DNA of 64,000 nucleotides from Actinomyces oris. GTDB taxonomy: Bacteria; Actinomycetota; Actinomycetes; Actinomycetales; Actinomycetaceae. Each line of letters opens with the position of its first letter. Position 1 is the first letter of the stretch. The notes under the pieces are model-generated. The model did not search any database, was not told the DNA's origin, and saw nothing but the letters and a program-made list of their open reading frames with translations. The position numbers and the translations under genes are program-made. The DNA lies in contig NZ_MSGO01000005.1 of NCBI RefSeq assembly GCF_001929375.1, positions 1 through 64,000 of the forward strand, given 5' to 3'. Positions 17,439 through 26,948 of the stretch are shown here, in pieces.

Positions 17439-19070
17439 TCAGAGGGGGATGTTGTCATGCTTCTTGGGTGACTCGGGGCGGGCGTCGTTCTTGGCACGCA
17501 GCGCGGCCAGTGAGTCGACGATGACGTTGCGGGTGTCCTCGGGGGCGATGACGGCGTCGATCTCACCGATGGCCACGGCCTTGTCGGGGTTGATGACGGC
17601 GTCGGTGTACTCGGCCACGAGCCGCTCGTGCTCGGCGGCGGCGGCCTCCTCCCCCTGCTCGTCACGGACCTTGGCCAGGTCGCGGCGGTGGATGATGCTG
17701 ACGGCGCCGACGGCGCCCAGGACGGCGATCTCCGCTCCCGGCCAGCAGAAGTTGAGGTCGGCGCCGATGGCCTTGGAGCCCATGACGATGTAGGCGCCGC
17801 CGTAGGCCTTGCGCAGGACGATCGTCACCAGGGGCACGGTGGCGGTGGCGTAGGCGTTGATGACCTTGGCGCCACGGCGGATGATGCCGGCGTGCTCCTG
17901 CTCGGCTCCGGGACGGTAGCCGGGGACGTCGACGAAGGTGACCACCGGCAGCCCGAAGGCGTCGCAGAAGCGCACGAAGCGGGCGAGCTTCTCGGAGGCG
18001 TCGACGTCCAGGGTGCCGGCGTCCACCAGCGGCTGGTTGGCGACGATCCCCACCGGGTGGCCCTCGAAGCAGGCGAAGCCGACCACGACATTGGGGGCGA
18101 ACTCCTCCTGGACCTGGACGAGCTCGCCGTGGTCGACGACGGCTGAGACCACCTCGACGACGTCGTAGGCCTGCCGGGTGGAGGCCGGGACGATCTCGCC
18201 GACGCTGCGGGCGGCCTCGGCGTCGGCCTGGGCGTCGGCGTCGTCGTAGGCGTACAGGGGGGCGCTGACCCCGGATGAGGAGGGCAGGTAGGCCAGGAAG
18301 GTGCGGACCTGGCCCAGCGCGTCCTCCTCGTCGTCGGCCACGTAGTGGACGACCCCGGAGACCGAGCCGTGGATCTTCGCACCACCGAGGTCCTCGGCGC
18401 TGATCTGCTCACCGGTTGTGGCGCGTACGACGTCGGGGCCGGTAACGAACATGTGGGAGGCCTGGCGGGTGGCGATGACGAAGTCTGTCAGGGCCGGGCT
18501 GTAGACGGCGCCACCGGCGCAGGGCCCCAGGATGACGCTGATCTGCGGGACCAGTCCGGAGGCGGCGCAGGTGCGGTTGAAGATGCGTCCGTACTGGCGC
18601 AGGGCGCCCACGCCCTCCTGGATCTTGGCACCGCCGGAGTCGATGAGCCCGATGACGGGGATTCGCAGGCGCAGGGCGTCGTCCAGGAGGCGGACGATCT
18701 TGTCCCCCTCGATGGTGCCCAGGGCGCCGCCGGAGACGGAGAAGTCCTGGGAGTAGACGGCCACCTGGCGCCCGTCGATCTGGCCGAAGCCGGTGACGAC
18801 GCCCGAGGGACGGGCCTTGTCACCGGCGCCCGAACCGGTGTAGCGGCCGATCTCCAGGAAGGTGGAGTCGTCAAGCAGGTCGTTGATGCGCTCGCGGGCG
18901 GTGCGCTTGCCCTTGGCGTGCTGACGGGCGGCGGCGCGCTCCTCGGCCTCCCGGTCGACACGGGCGATGCGCTGACGGAAGGCGGTGGTGGCGGCCGAGT
19001 CGGCCATGGTGGTTCCCTGGGCCGGTGCCTCAGCAGGTGCTCCGGGGCCGGAGAGAGGATCGGTGGTCAC
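17439..19070 (-). CDS. accD: Acyl-CoA carboxylase beta subunit (carboxyltransferase)
   Basis: This 543-residue subunit moves the carboxyl group from biotin to acetyl- or propionyl-CoA, giving malonyl- or methylmalonyl-CoA. It has the twin crotonase-fold halves of the PccB/AccD family: SGGALGTIEGDKI and DSGGAKIQEGVGALRQYGRI with GPCAGGAVYSPALTDF in the first half, VDVPGYRPGAEQEHAGIIRR and RKAYGGAYIVMGSK in the second. The GTG start lies three bases after the biotin-carrying subunit's stop codon, with GGAGG inside the preceding gene, so the two are translationally coupled. fas begins 124 bases downstream, which points to malonyl-CoA supply for fatty acid synthesis. Propionyl-CoA use cannot be excluded. 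Confidence 0.94.
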   Translation of the reverse strand: MTTDPLSGPGAPAEAPAQGTTMADSAATTAFRQRIARVDREAEERAAARQHAKGKRTARERINDLLDDSTFLEIGRYTGSGAGDKARPSGVVTGFGQIDGRQVAVYSQDFSVSGGALGTIEGDKIVRLLDDALRLRIPVIGLIDSGGAKIQEGVGALRQYGRIFNRTCAASGLVPQISVILGPCAGGAVYSPALTDFVIATRQASHMFVTGPDVVRATTGEQISAEDLGGAKIHGSVSGVVHYVADDEEDALGQVRTFLAYLPSSSGVSAPLYAYDDADAQADAEAARSVGEIVPASTRQAYDVVEVVSAVVDHGELVQVQEEFAPNVVVGFACFEGHPVGIVANQPLVDAGTLDVDASEKLARFVRFCDAFGLPVVTFVDVPGYRPGAEQEHAGIIRRGAKVINAYATATVPLVTIVLRKAYGGAYIVMGSKAIGADLNFCWPGAEIAVLGAVGAVSIIHRRDLAKVRDEQGEEAAAAEHERLVAEYTDAVINPDKAVAIGEIDAVIAPEDTRNVIVDSLAALRAKNDARPESPKKHDNIPL

Positions 19071-19073
19071 GGT

Positions 19074-20909
19074 TCAGGCCTCCTCGGAGTCGTTCTCGGG
19101 GGTGTGCATGCGCACCAGGACATCGCCGGCAGAGACGGTGCGTCCGGCGCTGACGGGGATCTCCGAGATGGTGCCGTCACTCGGTGCGTGGACGTAGTTC
19201 TCCATCTTCATGGACTCCAGGACCACGAGCAGGTCGCCCTGGCAGACCCGCTGGCCCGGCTCCACGCAGATACGGGTGACGATGGCCTGCATGGGGGCGG
19301 AGATGACGCCGGGCTCACCGCCGGCGGTCCCGGTGTCGCCAGGGGCAGCGCCTCGAGATGAGCGGGTCGCGCCCGAACGGCCGCGCAGCGGCTGGGCCCG
19401 GTTGCTGCGGGGACTGAAGCCTCGCGCCGGGTTGGAGGGGGTGAGGATCCCGTCAGGCAGGGTCAGCTGCATGCGGCGGCCGTTGAGCTCGATGACGTAG
19501 CTGGAGCGGGTACGCGGGTTGGCGACCGTCTCCGCTGAGCCGTCGGCCTCCGACGTCGCCGCGGCGTCGCCGAGATCGGGCAGCACCTCGTTCTCGATCC
19601 ACCGCGTGGTCACGGCCAGTCGCCCGGCGCTGTCGGGTGCGGTGAAGTCAGGGCGCGTGAGGACCTCGGTGTGCAGGGCGGTACAGACGGTGACGCCCTC
19701 GACCACCGTCTCCCGCAGGGCGCGCCGGGCTCGGGCGATGGCCTGCTCCCGGCTGGCGCCGGTGACGATGATCTTGGCGAGCATCGGGTCGAACAAGGGG
19801 GTGACGACATCGCCCTCAGTGACTCCGGACTCGATACGGATACCAGGGCCGGCCGGCCAGCGCAGGCGGGTGATAGCGCCGGTGGAGGGGGCCAGACCGC
19901 AGGCGGGGTCCTCACAGGTGATGCGCAGCTCGAGGCTGTGACCGCGGGGCTCATTGAGCTCCCCGAGGTGACCGCCCTCGGCGATGCGCAGCTGGACCTC
20001 GACCAGGTCGGTGCCGGTGACCTCTTCGGTGACGCAGTGCTCCACCTGAAGACGGGGGTTGACCTCCAGGAACCAGACATCGCCCTCGGGGGTCAGGAGG
20101 AACTCGCAGGTGGCCACCCCGACGTAATCGACCGTCTCCAGGAGGCGATGGGAGGCCTCGACGAGACGGTCGTGAACACCCTCGGGCAGGAAGGGGGCAG
20201 GAGCCTCCTCGAGGAGCTTCTGGTTGCGTCGCTGCAGGGAGCAGTCGCGGGTGGAGACGACGGCGAAGCCGCCGTGGCAGTCGCGGGCGCACTGGGTCTC
20301 GACATGGCGCGCGGCCGTGACGAACCGCTCCAGGATGAGGGTGCCGCCGCCCTGCGCCGCGGACTCGAAGGCCGGGGTGGTCCTGACCTCGTCGTCGTTG
20401 TGCAGGACGGTGATGCCGCGGCCGCCACCACCGTCAGTGCGCTTCAGGGCGACCGGGTAGCCGTGGGCGGCGGCGAAGGCGATGACGGTCTCGGCGTCGG
20501 TGACCGAGTCGGTGATGCCCGGCACCGGGGCGACCTGGGCCCGCTCGGCGGTGGCCCGGGCGCTCATCTTGTCCCCGAGGGCGTCCATGGCCTCAGGCGA
20601 GGGCCCGACCCAGGTGATACCGGCCTCGATGATGGAGCGGGCGAAGTCGGCGTCCTCGGACAGGAATCCGTAACCGGGGTGGATGGCGTCGGCACCGGTG
20701 GCGCGGGCCATCTCGAGGAGCGCTGCCGCGTCGGTGTAGGACGCTCCCTCGGGCAGCGCGTAGGCCTCGTCGGCGAGCTCTGCCGCGGGGCTCATGAGGT
20801 CCTCGGGCGTGTACGGAAGGATCGACGTCGCCCCCAGATCGCGGGCGGTTCGCACGATACGCAGTGCGATCTCGCCACGGTTGGCGATGAGGATACGGGA
20901 GAGGGTCAC
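19074..20909 (-). CDS. accBC: Acyl-CoA carboxylase alpha subunit (biotin carboxylase plus biotin carrier)
   Basis: A 611-residue biotin-dependent subunit. The N-terminal 450 residues are biotin carboxylase: LIANRGEIALRIVRTARDLG, the ATP-grasp glycine loop RTDGGGGRGITVLHNDDEV, and FLEVNPRLQVEHCVTEEVTG. A Ser/Arg-rich linker follows, then a biotin carrier domain with the lysine in LESMKMENYV at about residue 568. It carboxylates biotin with bicarbonate and ATP and works with the adjacent beta subunit. The GTG at 20909 sits seven bases from AAGGAG; the preceding TTG in the same frame is too close to that site. It is the first gene of the accBC-accD-fas cluster, behind a 377-base leader region. 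Confidence 0.94.
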   Translation of the reverse strand: MTLSRILIANRGEIALRIVRTARDLGATSILPYTPEDLMSPAAELADEAYALPEGASYTDAAALLEMARATGADAIHPGYGFLSEDADFARSIIEAGITWVGPSPEAMDALGDKMSARATAERAQVAPVPGITDSVTDAETVIAFAAAHGYPVALKRTDGGGGRGITVLHNDDEVRTTPAFESAAQGGGTLILERFVTAARHVETQCARDCHGGFAVVSTRDCSLQRRNQKLLEEAPAPFLPEGVHDRLVEASHRLLETVDYVGVATCEFLLTPEGDVWFLEVNPRLQVEHCVTEEVTGTDLVEVQLRIAEGGHLGELNEPRGHSLELRITCEDPACGLAPSTGAITRLRWPAGPGIRIESGVTEGDVVTPLFDPMLAKIIVTGASREQAIARARRALRETVVEGVTVCTALHTEVLTRPDFTAPDSAGRLAVTTRWIENEVLPDLGDAAATSEADGSAETVANPRTRSSYVIELNGRRMQLTLPDGILTPSNPARGFSPRSNRAQPLRGRSGATRSSRGAAPGDTGTAGGEPGVISAPMQAIVTRICVEPGQRVCQGDLLVVLESMKMENYVHAPSDGTISEIPVSAGRTVSAGDVLVRMHTPENDSEEA

Positions 20910-21286
20910 CAAGAGTCTCCTTACCTGGACGGTGCCGGGCTGGCGGCGGGCCCTCCTCGGGCCCGCGGGGTGGATCCGTGCCTTCCCTACAATCGTCGAG
21001 GGGCAGCTCCACCGGACACCGACGTTACGTGGTCAGGGCACCACATTCCATTTGTGGAAACCTCACAAAGACCAAGAGTTGCGTTGGTGTAACAATCGAG
21101 ACCCCAGTAATGGGGCGGCATAACGGGGGCCTCACAAAGGTGCTCCCTGCCCCTCGAATACCTTTGAGGTTTCCCACAAGTCTCATGGGGTGAAGCGGCC
21201 CTGCGTACCGGCCGTCACATCTGCATCATGCGCCTCTCCTCTAGCGGGGCGTCGATTCCAGCCACGGTCAGCACCCCTCGGCGTCG
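20910..21286. promoter_or_regulatory. Control region of the accBC-accD-fas cluster
   Basis: No gene lies here. It holds the leader of accBC, with a perfect hairpin GCGGGCCC/GGGCCCGC at 20946-20966 near the ribosome site. Further up, the decamer CCTCACAAAG occurs twice (21061-21070 and 21130-21139), a dyad TTTGTG/CACAAA lies around 21050-21070, and CCCC/GGGG flanks AGTAAT near 21102-21115. The repeats are candidate binding sites for a fatty acid regulator. rpe also ends at the left border of this stretch. Confidence 0.4.
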
Positions 21287-21982
21287 TCAGCGGCCTCTGC
21301 ACGTGTCATGGCGGTGCGAGGAGGCCGCCTCACGCAGCTCGCAGATGGCAGCCAGGGCGTCGTCGGCCCGGTAGACCGCTGAGCCGGCCACGAAGACATC
21401 CGCCCCGGCCTCGGCCGCGCGCTCAATGGTCTGGGTGGTGATGCCGCCATCGACCTGCACGCGCAGGTCGAGCCCTCTGGCACCGACCAGCTCGCGAGCC
21501 CGGCGGATCTTGGGCAGCATCGACTCGATGAAGGACTGGCCCCCGAAGCCCGGCTCCACGGTCATGAGCAGGAGGAGGTCGAACTCCCCCAGCACATCGG
21601 CGACGGCCTCCAGGGGGGTGGCGGGTCTCAGGGCGATGCCTGCGCCGGCGCCGAGTCGGTGGAGCTCGCGCGCCAGGCGCACCGGTGCCGTCGTGGCCTC
21701 GGCGTGGGGGGTGACGATCTGGCAGCCGGCCTCGGCATAGGCCGGCGCCCAGCGGTCGGCGTCGTGGATCATGAGGTGGGCGTCCACGGGCAGCGAGGAG
21801 TGGGCGAGCACCGTCTCGACCACCGGCAGTCCCCAGGACAGGTTGGGCACGAAGTGGTTGTCCATGACATCGACATGGAGCCCGTCGGCGCCCGGGGCGT
21901 CATCGTCTCCCGTGACCCGGTCGAGCTCGTCGGCCAGGTGGGCGATGTCGCAGTTGAGGATCGAGGGATGGATGGCCGTCAT
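21287..21982 (-). CDS. rpe: Ribulose-phosphate 3-epimerase
   Basis: Rpe interconverts ribulose 5-phosphate and xylulose 5-phosphate in the pentose phosphate pathway. The 231-residue TIM barrel shows [17 protein letters not shown] at the start, [16 protein letters not shown] with the metal-binding His and catalytic Asp, [17 protein letters not shown] and QVDGGI with the second catalytic Asp, all in the expected order. The ATG at 21982 is preferred over one five codons earlier because AGGAG then lies seven bases upstream. rsmB ends 38 bases before it on the same strand; fmt-rsmB-rpe is a common actinobacterial order. Confidence 0.95.
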   Translation of the reverse strand: MTAIHPSILNCDIAHLADELDRVTGDDDAPGADGLHVDVMDNHFVPNLSWGLPVVETVLAHSSLPVDAHLMIHDADRWAPAYAEAGCQIVTPHAEATTAPVRLARELHRLGAGAGIALRPATPLEAVADVLGEFDLLLLMTVEPGFGGQSFIESMLPKIRRARELVGARGLDLRVQVDGGITTQTIERAAEAGADVFVAGSAVYRADDALAAICELREAASSHRHDTCRGR

Positions 21983-22020
21983 CGGGATGCTCCTCATGAT
22001 GCGCTGGTGTGGTTGGTCAG

Positions 22021-23622
22021 TCAGCTGGTGCGGCGCAGCAAGGCGCAGAACATGGCGTCGGTACCGTCGAGATGGGGCCAGAGCTGAAGCGTCTCCCGGT
22101 CGGATCCGGCCGGCGGCTGAGGGGCCAGACGGGTGGCGACGTCCCCGGCGTGCAGGGGCTCGGTGCGCAGGCCCTCACGCTCCAGACGTCGCGTCACGTC
22201 CCGCACCACGAGGCTCGTCTCCAGGGCGTGCGGGGAGCAGGTCACGTAGGTGACCACTCCCCCGCGCCGCACGGCGTGCAGGGCGCTGGCCAGCAGCTCG
22301 CGCTGAAGCTCGGCCAGGACGGTGACGTCCCCCGGCTCTCGGCGCCAGCGGGCCTCGGGGCGACGGCGCAGCGAACCGAGCCCCGTGCAGGGGGCGTCGA
22401 CCAGGACCCGGTCGTAGGCGCCGGGCTCATCGCGGCCCAGGTCGCGTCCGTCGCCGCATCGCACCCTGGCCACGTCCGGCGCGATGGCGCGCAGGGCGGA
22501 GCGCACCAGGTCGGCCCGATGGGGGCTGACCTCATTGGCCAGCAGCTGAGCACCCGTCTGCGCGGCCCTCGCGGCGAGCAGGGCAGCCTTGCCTCCGGGG
22601 CCGGCGCACAGGTCGAGCCAGTGCTCGTCGCGGCCCTCGACAGGGGCATGTGCCGCCATGAGCGCGACCAGCTGGCTGCCCTCGTCCTCCACCCCGGCCC
22701 TCGCGTCGCGGATCGCCTCGATCCGGCCCGGGTCTCCCCCGACCATGACGACGGCGAGGGGACTGATCCTGCCGGGACGCGGCTCGACATCGTGGGCCCG
22801 GTCGGCCTTGCGGGCGGCCTTGGCCAGCGCTTCCGGGGCGATGAGGCCGGGCCTGGCGCACAGGGCCACCTCGGGGTCGGCGTTGTCCGCGGCCAGGAGC
22901 GCCTCGAGCTCCTCGCCGCTGCGGCCGTGGGTGACCAGGGCCTGGTGCAGCGCCTTGACGATCCACTCCGGGTGCGACTGGGTGCGGGCCAGGGCGGTCG
23001 TCTCATCGGGTGCGTTCTGGCGCAGCTCAGCCATCCAGGAGTCCAGGTCCCGCCCGCTGAGCCGACGCATGACCGCGTTGACGAAGGTGGCGGCGCCGCG
23101 CCCGCAGGAGGTGGTGGCCAAATCCACGGTGGTGCTCACGGCGGCGTGCTGGGCCACCCTCATGCCCATGAGCTGGTGGGATCCCAGGCGCAGGACGTCG
23201 AGCACGGCAGGGTCGATGCGCTCCAGGGGACGGTCCGTGCAGGTGGCGATCATGGCGTCGTAGCGCCCCCGAAGCCGCAGGGTCCCGTAGGTCAGAGCGG
23301 TGGCGAAGCCTGCGTCACGCCGATCCAGGTCGGCGGTCTCCAGCAGCTCGGGCAGGAGGAGGTTGGCGAAGGCGTCGTCGCGACGAACACGGGTGAGTAC
23401 CTCCAGAGCCACCTGGCGCGCCGGGTCTGTTCGGCGTTGCGCCGAGCGCTGTGGCGCTCCTGTCGGCCGGCCGTCCCGCCCGGAGGAGCGCCGGCCCCGG
23501 CCTCGTCCGCCCTCATGACGACCACCACGCTGCTCCCGGCGTCTCCCGGGCACGCCGCCTCCGCCTCGTCGGCTCTCGCCGTGGCCGCCCGACGTGCTCC
23601 GGCGTGCCGATCGCTCTCCCAT
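22021..23622 (-). CDS. rsmB: 16S rRNA (cytosine-967-C5) methyltransferase
   Basis: RsmB uses SAM to methylate a cytosine of 16S rRNA. The 533-residue protein opens with about 65 Arg/Gly/Ser-rich residues that are likely disordered and RNA-binding, then a NusB-like helical domain ([20 protein letters not shown] to about 210), then the methyltransferase. Catalytic signatures are all present: SAM site [35 protein letters not shown] with the Pro-Cys pair, and [12 protein letters not shown] with the nucleophilic Cys. Its ATG overlaps the fmt stop by one base (TGATG), so translation is coupled. The basic N-terminal tail is longer than in E. coli and typical of actinobacterial forms. Confidence 0.94.
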   Translation of the reverse strand: MGERSARRSTSGGHGESRRGGGGVPGRRREQRGGRHEGGRGRGRRSSGRDGRPTGAPQRSAQRRTDPARQVALEVLTRVRRDDAFANLLLPELLETADLDRRDAGFATALTYGTLRLRGRYDAMIATCTDRPLERIDPAVLDVLRLGSHQLMGMRVAQHAAVSTTVDLATTSCGRGAATFVNAVMRRLSGRDLDSWMAELRQNAPDETTALARTQSHPEWIVKALHQALVTHGRSGEELEALLAADNADPEVALCARPGLIAPEALAKAARKADRAHDVEPRPGRISPLAVVMVGGDPGRIEAIRDARAGVEDEGSQLVALMAAHAPVEGRDEHWLDLCAGPGGKAALLAARAAQTGAQLLANEVSPHRADLVRSALRAIAPDVARVRCGDGRDLGRDEPGAYDRVLVDAPCTGLGSLRRRPEARWRREPGDVTVLAELQRELLASALHAVRRGGVVTYVTCSPHALETSLVVRDVTRRLEREGLRTEPLHAGDVATRLAPQPPAGSDRETLQLWPHLDGTDAMFCALLRRTS

Positions 23623-24596
23623 CAGCCCATCCCCTCAGCGTCATCGTTCGTGGCGGACGAGGTCCCCAGGATGACGCCCACCTCCGGGCGCGCTCCCCGG
23701 GCCCAGGCGTCGGCGGGCATCCAGCTGCGCCCGGCGGGCGCGACCTGCCCCAGACGGACGGCGCAGCCACCGGCTCCCACGAGAACCTCGTGCTTGGTGG
23801 CGCGCAGCTGACCGGGCAGGAGATCGGTGACCTCCGGGACCGGGGTCACCGGCCCCAGACGGAACCTGGCCCCCTGGTAGCTGGTGTGGGCGCCCGGCGC
23901 CGGGCTGACGCCCCGGATCCGGCGGTCGATGCTCAGTGCCGGCTCCTCCCAGCGAATCTGGCCGTCGGCGGAGGAGAGCATGGGTGCCAGGGTGGCCAGC
24001 GCGTCGTCCTGCGGCTCGGGGCGCACGCTGCCGTCCTCAACGGAGCGCAGCACGTCGAGGACCAGGGGCGCCCCGGCACGCGCCAGCCGCTCGAGCAGGT
24101 CCCCGCTGGTATCCCGGCCCCTGATGGCCTCGGTGATTCGGCCATAGACGGGGCCGGTGTCGAGCCCCTCCTCGAGCCGGAACACGCAGGCCCCGGTGAC
24201 CTCCTCACCGGCGATGACCGCCCGCTGGACCGGCGCGGCTCCGCGCCACGCGGGGAGCAGCGAGAAGTGCAGGTTCAACCAGCCGTGCTCAGGCACGTCC
24301 AGCAGGTCGGCCGGCACCAGGCGTCCGTAGGCGACCACGACGGCGACATCGGCCCTCAGGGCATGCACCCAGTCGCGCACGTCGTCGGCCTGCTCGCCCT
24401 TGAGGGTGGCCGGGGTGCGCACGTCGAGCCCCGCGTCGCGAGCCATGGCCGCCACCGGCGAGGGATGCAGCATCCGGCCGCGTCCTTTGCGAGCGTCCGC
24501 ACGGGTCAGGACCCCGACGACGTCGTGCTCGCTGGCGATGAGGGCCTCCAGGGTGGGCAGGGCGACCTCGGGGGTTCCGGCGAAAAGCACACGCAT
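23622..24596 (-). CDS. fmt: Methionyl-tRNA formyltransferase
   Basis: Fmt formylates Met-tRNA(fMet) using 10-formyl-tetrahydrofolate, to start translation. The 324-residue length is normal. The N-terminal catalytic domain shows MRVLFAGTPEVALPTLEALI, VVAYGRLVPADLLDVPEHGWLN in two parts, and the folate/catalytic block LHFSLLPAWRGAAPVQRAVI with the Asn-His pair just before it. The C-terminal OB-like tRNA-binding domain begins near residue 205. The ATG at 24596 begins the conserved block. In many actinobacteria priA sits directly upstream of fmt; here the HAD gene and arginine island separate them. Confidence 0.95.
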   Translation of the reverse strand: MRVLFAGTPEVALPTLEALIASEHDVVGVLTRADARKGRGRMLHPSPVAAMARDAGLDVRTPATLKGEQADDVRDWVHALRADVAVVVAYGRLVPADLLDVPEHGWLNLHFSLLPAWRGAAPVQRAVIAGEEVTGACVFRLEEGLDTGPVYGRITEAIRGRDTSGDLLERLARAGAPLVLDVLRSVEDGSVRPEPQDDALATLAPMLSSADGQIRWEEPALSIDRRIRGVSPAPGAHTSYQGARFRLGPVTPVPEVTDLLPGQLRATKHEVLVGAGGCAVRLGQVAPAGRSWMPADAWARGARPEVGVILGTSSATNDDAEGMG

Positions 24597-24635
24597 GCGC
24601 CCGAGTCTAAGGCTCCAGGTCGCCCGGTGCGGGGT

Positions 24636-25316
24636 TCAGTGCCGGCCCGGCGTGGGGAGCAGGCCCAAGGCGATGAGCTCGGCCCGCAGCCGCCCTGAGC
24701 CGGTGAAGCGATGGGTGCGAAGCCCCAGCCGACCGGCCGCCTCGATGTTGACCGGCGAGTCGTCGATGAACAGGGTGCTGGAGGCCTGGAGGCGGTAGCG
24801 ACTCAGCAGAAGGTTGAAGACGGCTGGATCGGGCTTGGCCAGGTGCTCGCGCCCGGAGACCACGGTTCCGACGAAGCGCTCGAGCTGGGGAACCAGGAGC
24901 CTGGCCGCATCGAAGGGCTCGGCGTCGAAGTTGGTCAGCCCGTACAGCGCCACGCCTTCCTCCAGGAGCTCGTCGAGCAGGGCCGCCATCCCGGGAACGG
25001 GACCGGTCAGTGAGGCGGCGAAGCGCTCGCGGTACAAGGAGAGGATCTCCGCCCAGTCAGGGCGATCGGGGTGGGCCCGGATGCAGTCGGCGAGCACCTG
25101 CTCGAAGGGCTCCCCCCGGTCCAGCCGCTCGTTCCAGGACAGGAACCCGCCGTCGACCACGAATTCCTCCCAGGCGTCGGCCGAGACGTATCCGGCGACG
25201 GCCGCGATGGGCTCCCAGGTGTACAGGACGTTGCCGTAGTCGAGGACGACGGCGCTCACAGGGGCTAAGGGTGTGACGGTCTCGAGGCTCGGGATCAGTG
25301 CATTCACGTCCGGCAT
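24636..25316 (-). CDS. HAD-superfamily hydrolase
   Basis: A 226-residue HAD subfamily IA protein of unknown substrate. Motif I is VVLDYGNVLY near residue 24, with the nucleophilic Asp kept but the usual second Asp replaced by Gly, as in dehalogenase-like and some phosphatase relatives. Motif II is LTNFDAE, motif III is KPDPAVFN and motif IV is LFIDDSPVNIEAA. The helical cap lies between motifs I and II. It is probably a small-molecule phosphatase or haloacid-type hydrolase in the cytoplasm. It is divergent from arcA across a 344-base gap and just upstream of fmt on the same strand; neither neighbour reveals its job. Confidence 0.85.
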   Translation of the reverse strand: MPDVNALIPSLETVTPLAPVSAVVLDYGNVLYTWEPIAAVAGYVSADAWEEFVVDGGFLSWNERLDRGEPFEQVLADCIRAHPDRPDWAEILSLYRERFAASLTGPVPGMAALLDELLEEGVALYGLTNFDAEPFDAARLLVPQLERFVGTVVSGREHLAKPDPAVFNLLLSRYRLQASSTLFIDDSPVNIEAAGRLGLRTHRFTGSGRLRAELIALGLLPTPGRH

Positions 25317-25660
25317 CGTCCCATGCCTGCGCTGTCGGGGGCTCAGGTGGCTCCGACCGGGCCGGAACTCCCCTGAGGCTTGTCAGTCATCTACCGACGC
25401 CGAGCCGCCTCAGCCGAAGGCCAGGGGCGTTCAAGAGCAGCTCCAGAAGTGGCGAAGTGCCTGGTGGGAGCCACATCACGCCTCGACGACGAACGCTCGA
25501 TCAACTTGCTCTGAACTTCTTCCTACCAGGGGTTTTCAATCACCAAGGACCCTGGTACGCTCGTACCAATCCGGTACAGGCGTACCACTTCGATAGTCAG
25601 AGCGCGTGATGCGCATCATGATCTACGTCGGCGACACACTGCTGTGTCAGAGAGGGAGTC
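25317..25660. promoter_or_regulatory. Divergent control region between the HAD gene and arcA
   Basis: No gene lies here. It holds the arcA promoter area: a pair of GGTAC palindromes at 25554-25586, a possible -10 box GATAGT at 25592-25597, a perfect palindrome TGATGCGCATCA at 25607-25618, a short hairpin GACACA/TGTGTC at 25633-25648 and the ribosome site GAGGGAG at 25652. The left half should carry the HAD gene promoter but shows no clear boxes. Confidence 0.55.
25554..25586. promoter_or_regulatory. Twin palindromic operators upstream of arcA
   Basis: GGTACGCTCGTACC (25554-25567) and GGTACAGGCGTACC (25573-25586) share perfect GGTAC/GTACC arms around 4-base centres. Their centres are 19 bases apart, close to two helical turns, so two dimers could sit on one DNA face. 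They lie 75-107 bases before the arcA ATG, near the expected -35 region. The TetR protein at the end of the island is one candidate ligand-sensing binder. Confidence 0.6.
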
Positions 25661-26884
25661 ATGGAATTCTCCGTAGATTCCGAAATCGGGGAGCTTCGCC
25701 AGGTCATCCTGCACAGGCCCGGCAACGAGATGCTCCGACTCACTCCACAGAACAAGGACCACCTCCTGTTCGACGACGTCCTGTGGCTTGAACGGGCCCA
25801 GGAGGAGCACGACCAGTTCGCACGAGTTCTGACCGACCGCGATATCGAGGTGCTCTACCTCAGCGACCTGCTGGCCCAGACCCTGGAGGTTCCCGAGGCC
25901 AGGGAATACGTCCTGGACCGAGTCGTCAACGAGAACACCAACGGCCCCTGCGCCACAGAGCCGCTGCGCGCCCTGGCCGACGGGATGTCCGGGGCCGAGC
26001 TGGCCGAGGTGCTCATCGCCGGGATCACCAAGGCCGAGCTGCTCGAGCGCACCTCCTGCCCGGACTCGCTCGTGCTGGCCTCCATGGGCGACGACGACCT
26101 GCTTCTGCCTCCCTTGCCCAACCACCTCTTCACTCGCGACACGTCCTGCTGGATCTACAACGGGGTGTCCATCAACTCGATGATGATGCCGGCCCGGCAG
26201 CGCGAGACCATCAACTACGAGGCGATCTACCGCTGGCACCCCCGATTCGCGGGCTCCGAGTTCCCCGTATGGTCCGAGGGCACGCAGGCCGGCCCCGCCA
26301 CCGTCGAGGGCGGCGACGTCCAGATCATCGGCAACGGCGCCGTTCTGGTCGGAGTCTCCGAGCGCACCACCGCGCAGGGCATCGAGAGACTCGCCAGCCG
26401 GCTCTTCGCCGGAGGCAAGGTGAACCAGATCGTCGCCGTCGAGATGAACCGGACGCGCGCGCAGATGCACCTGGACACGGTGATGACCATGGTCGACGTC
26501 GGCACGTTCACCGTCTACGGAGGTCTGGGGATGCTGCCGACGCTCACGCTGCACGCGGACGGCGACAAGCAGATCAGCGTCACGCGCAACGCCCCCGAGG
26601 ACATGTACCGCGTCATCGCCCAGGCCCTGGGTGTTGACGAGCTCAACGTCCTCATCACGCCCCAGGACTCAATGGCCGCCGCCCGCGAGCAGTGGGACGA
26701 CGGCTCCAACTCCCTGGCCATCGCCCCCGGCGTCATCGTCACCTACGAACGCAACGTCAACACCAACGACTATCTTACTTCTCAGGGCATCGAGGTCCTG
26801 ACCATTCCCGGCTCGGAGGTCGGCCGCGGTCGCGGCGGCCCGCACTGCATGAGCTGCCCGACCCTGCGGGACCCGCTTGCCTGA
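25661..26884 (+). CDS. arcA: Arginine deiminase
   Basis: ArcA hydrolyses arginine to citrulline and ammonia in the cytoplasm, the first step of the ADI pathway that yields ATP and raises pH. The 407-residue protein has [12 protein letters not shown] with the FTRD motif near residue 157, [20 protein letters not shown] with the substrate-binding Asp, [10 protein letters not shown] with the catalytic His, and a C-terminal [12 protein letters not shown] holding the nucleophilic Cys at about residue 396. Length fits the family. The ATG has GAGGGAG close upstream. It leads the plus-strand arginine island; arcB follows after 64 bases. Confidence 0.97.
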   Translation: MEFSVDSEIGELRQVILHRPGNEMLRLTPQNKDHLLFDDVLWLERAQEEHDQFARVLTDRDIEVLYLSDLLAQTLEVPEAREYVLDRVVNENTNGPCATEPLRALADGMSGAELAEVLIAGITKAELLERTSCPDSLVLASMGDDDLLLPPLPNHLFTRDTSCWIYNGVSINSMMMPARQRETINYEAIYRWHPRFAGSEFPVWSEGTQAGPATVEGGDVQIIGNGAVLVGVSERTTAQGIERLASRLFAGGKVNQIVAVEMNRTRAQMHLDTVMTMVDVGTFTVYGGLGMLPTLTLHADGDKQISVTRNAPEDMYRVIAQALGVDELNVLITPQDSMAAAREQWDDGSNSLAIAPGVIVTYERNVNTNDYLTSQGIEVLTIPGSEVGRGRGGPHCMSCPTLRDPLA

Positions 26885-26948
26885 GCCGGCCCTGGCCGGC
26901 ACCCATGAAGAACTGTCAGCACAACACACACAGGACAAAGGAATCCTC

